Shown here piece after piece: positions 6,492 through 8,114 of a DNA stretch of 8,114 nucleotides. Source of the DNA: Crocinitomicaceae bacterium. GTDB lineage: Bacteria; Bacteroidota; Bacteroidia; Flavobacteriales_D; Crocinitomicaceae. The stretch lies in assembly GCA_013215515.1 (NCBI GenBank), contig JABSPC010000042.1:1-8114 (forward strand). Direction: 5' to 3'. Every line of letters begins with the position of its first letter. Position 1 is the first letter of the stretch. The notes below the pieces were generated by a model that was not told where the DNA came from, made no database searches, and saw only the letters and a list, made by a program, of their open reading frames with translations. A program made the translations under genes and the position numbers.

Positions 6492-6607
6492 CAGATTCAG
6501 CCAAATTATGTCAAAAACTGTGCCCATGAAATTCAACTGACAAAGAGTCAGAATATACTTTGGACGAGTTTTTGCCCGTTAAATGTTTATAACTAATGAA
6601 ATGCGGA

Positions 6608-6638
6608 CTTGAGCGGCGGATTTCAAATTGTATTTTTG
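6608..6638 (+). promoter_or_regulatory. Candidate Bacteroidota sigma-A promoter of the GH3 gene
   Basis: A CTTG at 6608-6611 (TTG -33 core) is followed by exactly 19 bases and then TATTTTTG at 6631-6638, matching TAnnTTTG. Spacing and both boxes agree with the published Bacteroidota housekeeping promoter pattern. The -7 box ends only 6 bases before the GH3 ATG, so transcription from here would start at or next to the start codon and give a nearly leaderless mRNA. Confidence 0.5.
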
Positions 6639-6644
6639 ATATAT

Positions 6645-8114
6645 ATGAAACAATTATTCTCCTTCAAGTTTCTCCTTTTTGCACCAATATTAGTATCGGT
6701 GTTTGTATTAGCTTCGATTACGTCGCCTTCTTATCCAATTCTTAAACAAGATCTAACGCCTCCTGACAGAATTATGGTGCTTGAAATCCCCTGGGTTAAT
6801 GAGACTTTAGAAAAAATGACACTTCGAGAGAAAATAGGTCAATTTTTTATGATTGCCGCTTATTCAAACAAAGGAGAATCACATTTTGCTAAAATTGACT
6901 CCTTGGTTAGCAAGTATAAAATTGGAGGATTGATCTTTTTTCAAGGCGAGCGGGATAATTTGAAAGTTGCAATAGATCGCTTTCAAGGTCAAGCAACAAT
7001 TCCACTTTTAGTTGGGATGGATGCAGAATGGGGTACAAGCATGCGTTTATTTGGAGAAGAACGATATCCTTACAATTATACTATTGGTGCAGCGAATGAT
7101 CTTGAATTAACGGAACGTATTGGCGAAATGATGGGACAGGAATGTCGCGAACTTGGGATTCATATAAACTTCGCTCCAGTTGCAGATGTCAATAGCAATC
7201 CAAACAATCCGGTAATTGGATTTAGATCTTACGGCGAAAATCCAAGACGAGTTGCAGAGCAAGTAGCAGCAACCGTTAGAGGAATGGAGGGGCAAAGTGT
7301 ACTCACAAGCATAAAACACTTCCCTGGGCATGGCGACACAGACGTTGATTCGCACAAAGAGCTCCCAGTTGTAAACAATCCACTTACGCATATAGATGCG
7401 GTTGATTTCTATCCATTTAGAGCTGGGATTAAAGCCGGTGCATCTTCTGTAATGATCGGTCATTTAAATGTTCCTGCTCTCGATCCGTCTGGAACTCCAA
7501 GTAGTTTATCCAAAAAGACAATTCACGAATATTTAAAAGGAGAATTAGGGTTTAAAGGACTTGTTGTTAGTGATGCGCTGGGAATGAAAGCAGTTGCTGA
7601 TAAATATGGTAAGACGGAAGTCGTTGTAAAGGCATTTGAAGCGGGATGTGACATTTTACTATTCCCAAAAAGCGTTGTCGATGCAATAGATGCAATTGAA
7701 AAGAAGGTATTGGATGGTGGCATCTCTCAAGAAGAGATTGATCTTCGATGTAAGCGGGTTTTATTAGCAAAGTACAAGAGTATTATCAAGCCAGGTAAAC
7801 TAAAATCATATACCGTAAGTGAGCAGAGCTTAGCGCGGAAACAACTTTTTGAAAAGGCAATTACTGTTCTGAAAAATGAAAATGAAGTCTTACCAATCAA
7901 ACGATTTGATAAAAGAATTGCAGTTGTAAGTGTTGGGTCCCATACTGATGGATTAAAGCCTTCAATGGATCTTGTCGCGTCAGTTGATCATTTCCATTAT
8001 TATTCAGGAACAGAAGCATTGCAAAAGTTTAAAAGTAAAATGGCAAATTACGATATGGTTATCACGACGATTCACGCAGGATCTGTTCGACCATATAAGG
8101 ATTTTAGAATGCCG
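6645..8114 (+). CDS. Secreted glycoside hydrolase family 3, NagZ-type beta-N-acetylglucosaminidase (partial, C-terminus beyond window)
   Basis: The frame starts at ATG 6645 and stays open for 490 codons to the window end. Residues 1 to about 25 form a signal peptide (MKQLFSFKFLLFAPILVSVF then VLAS) with no lipobox Cys, so the enzyme should be exported to the periplasm or surface. The GH3 barrel follows: REKIGQFFM (61-69), LLVGMDAEWG (121-130), FAPVADVNSNP (176-186), IGFRSYGENP (191-200), KHFPGHGDTDVDSH (224-237) and LVVSDALGMKAV (306-317). The D235-S-H237 pair is the NagZ-type Asp-His acid/base dyad and Asp310 is the nucleophile, so activity on N-acetylglucosaminides such as peptidoglycan fragments is likely. 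From about 396 the C-terminal GH3 sandwich begins (KAITVLKNENEVLPI). Many Bacteroidota homologues continue into a beta-lactamase-like serine hydrolase domain; this cannot be seen here. Transcribed divergently from the mutL string. Confidence 0.9.
   Translation, partial: MKQLFSFKFLLFAPILVSVFVLASITSPSYPILKQDLTPPDRIMVLEIPWVNETLEKMTLREKIGQFFMIAAYSNKGESHFAKIDSLVSKYKIGGLIFFQGERDNLKVAIDRFQGQATIPLLVGMDAEWGTSMRLFGEERYPYNYTIGAANDLELTERIGEMMGQECRELGIHINFAPVADVNSNPNNPVIGFRSYGENPRRVAEQVAATVRGMEGQSVLTSIKHFPGHGDTDVDSHKELPVVNNPLTHIDAVDFYPFRAGIKAGASSVMIGHLNVPALDPSGTPSSLSKKTIHEYLKGELGFKGLVVSDALGMKAVADKYGKTEVVVKAFEAGCDILLFPKSVVDAIDAIEKKVLDGGISQEEIDLRCKRVLLAKYKSIIKPGKLKSYTVSEQSLARKQLFEKAITVLKNENEVLPIKRFDKRIAVVSVGSHTDGLKPSMDLVASVDHFHYYSGTEALQKFKSKMANYDMVITTIHAGSVRPYKDFRMP

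Larger units (their letters stand above)
6453..6644. other. Divergent intergenic region between the leftward mutL string and the GH3 gene
   Basis: This AT-rich spacer of 192 bases separates two divergent transcription units and so must carry both promoters. It contains a 15-bp palindrome, a possible minus-strand -7 element beside it, and a plus-strand Bacteroidota-type promoter, listed separately. A weak 5-bp-arm inverted repeat (6537-6551) is the only other structure I see. No coding signal or RNA gene is evident. Confidence 0.8.

Noticed and set aside
6486..6514. E. coli-like promoter on the minus strand (TTGACA at 6509-6514)
   Set aside because: The -35 match is perfect, but the hexamer at 17 bases is ACAATA, a poor -10, and Bacteroidota housekeeping sigma does not use this pattern.
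6537..6551. Inverted repeat CTGAC-AAAGA-GTCAG
   Set aside because: The 5-base arms are too short to support a terminator or operator call, and no U-tract follows.
6554..6562. TATACTTTG as a plus-strand -7 element
   Set aside because: Spacing between TA and TTTG is off by one from TAnnTTTG and there is no -33 TTG upstream at the right distance.
7107..7770. Several minus-strand open frames of 66-118 codons
   Set aside because: They are antisense to the GH3 gene, whose conserved catalytic motifs in the plus frame explain this sequence.
1..8114. Defence island, mobile element, CRISPR or RNA gene
   Set aside because: No transposase, integrase, toxin-antitoxin pair, direct-repeat array or tRNA/rRNA-like sequence was seen. 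Gene content is housekeeping and evenly packed.

Overview
The window looks like chromosome from a Bacteroidota bacterium, most likely of the Flavobacteriales. It is AT-rich and has few recognisable Shine-Dalgarno sites. Upstream of at least one gene there is a Bacteroidota-type promoter (TTG, 19 bp, TAnnTTTG). The order small membrane protein - mutL - rhomboid - rhomboid - membrane-anchored EEP phosphatase/nuclease is one I associate with this group from general knowledge. I see no RNA genes, insertion sequences, integrases, CRISPR arrays or long repeats.

Bases 1-6452 hold a tightly packed leftward (minus-strand) gene string. In transcription order it encodes a small single-pass membrane protein (6452-6129), MutL (6121-4277), two different rhomboid proteases (4277-3471 and 3464-2565), an EEP-family hydrolase with three N-terminal membrane helices (2568-1453), a YciO-type YrdC/Sua5 protein (1435-818), a class I glutamine-amidotransferase-like protein (821-249), and the first 61 codons of an SpmA-like protein that leaves the window (184-1). 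Junctions are 1-4 base overlaps or gaps of 6-17 bases down to position 249, which fits one operon with translational coupling. A 64-base gap then precedes spmA.

Bases 6453-6644 are a divergent intergenic region with a 15-bp palindrome, a possible minus-strand -7 element and a better plus-strand promoter. From 6645 a plus-strand reading frame stays open to the window end. It encodes a secreted glycoside hydrolase family 3 protein of the NagZ type with its catalytic residues present.

Most of the content is ordinary housekeeping. The points most worth following up are the amidotransferase-like protein, which has Asn where the nucleophilic Cys belongs and is translationally coupled to the YciO-type gene, and the MutL C-terminal domain, which lacks the DQHA(X)2E(X)4E endonuclease motif. 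The likely periplasmic placement of the EEP domain next to two rhomboid proteases is also notable. I found no convincing evidence of a wholly new system.
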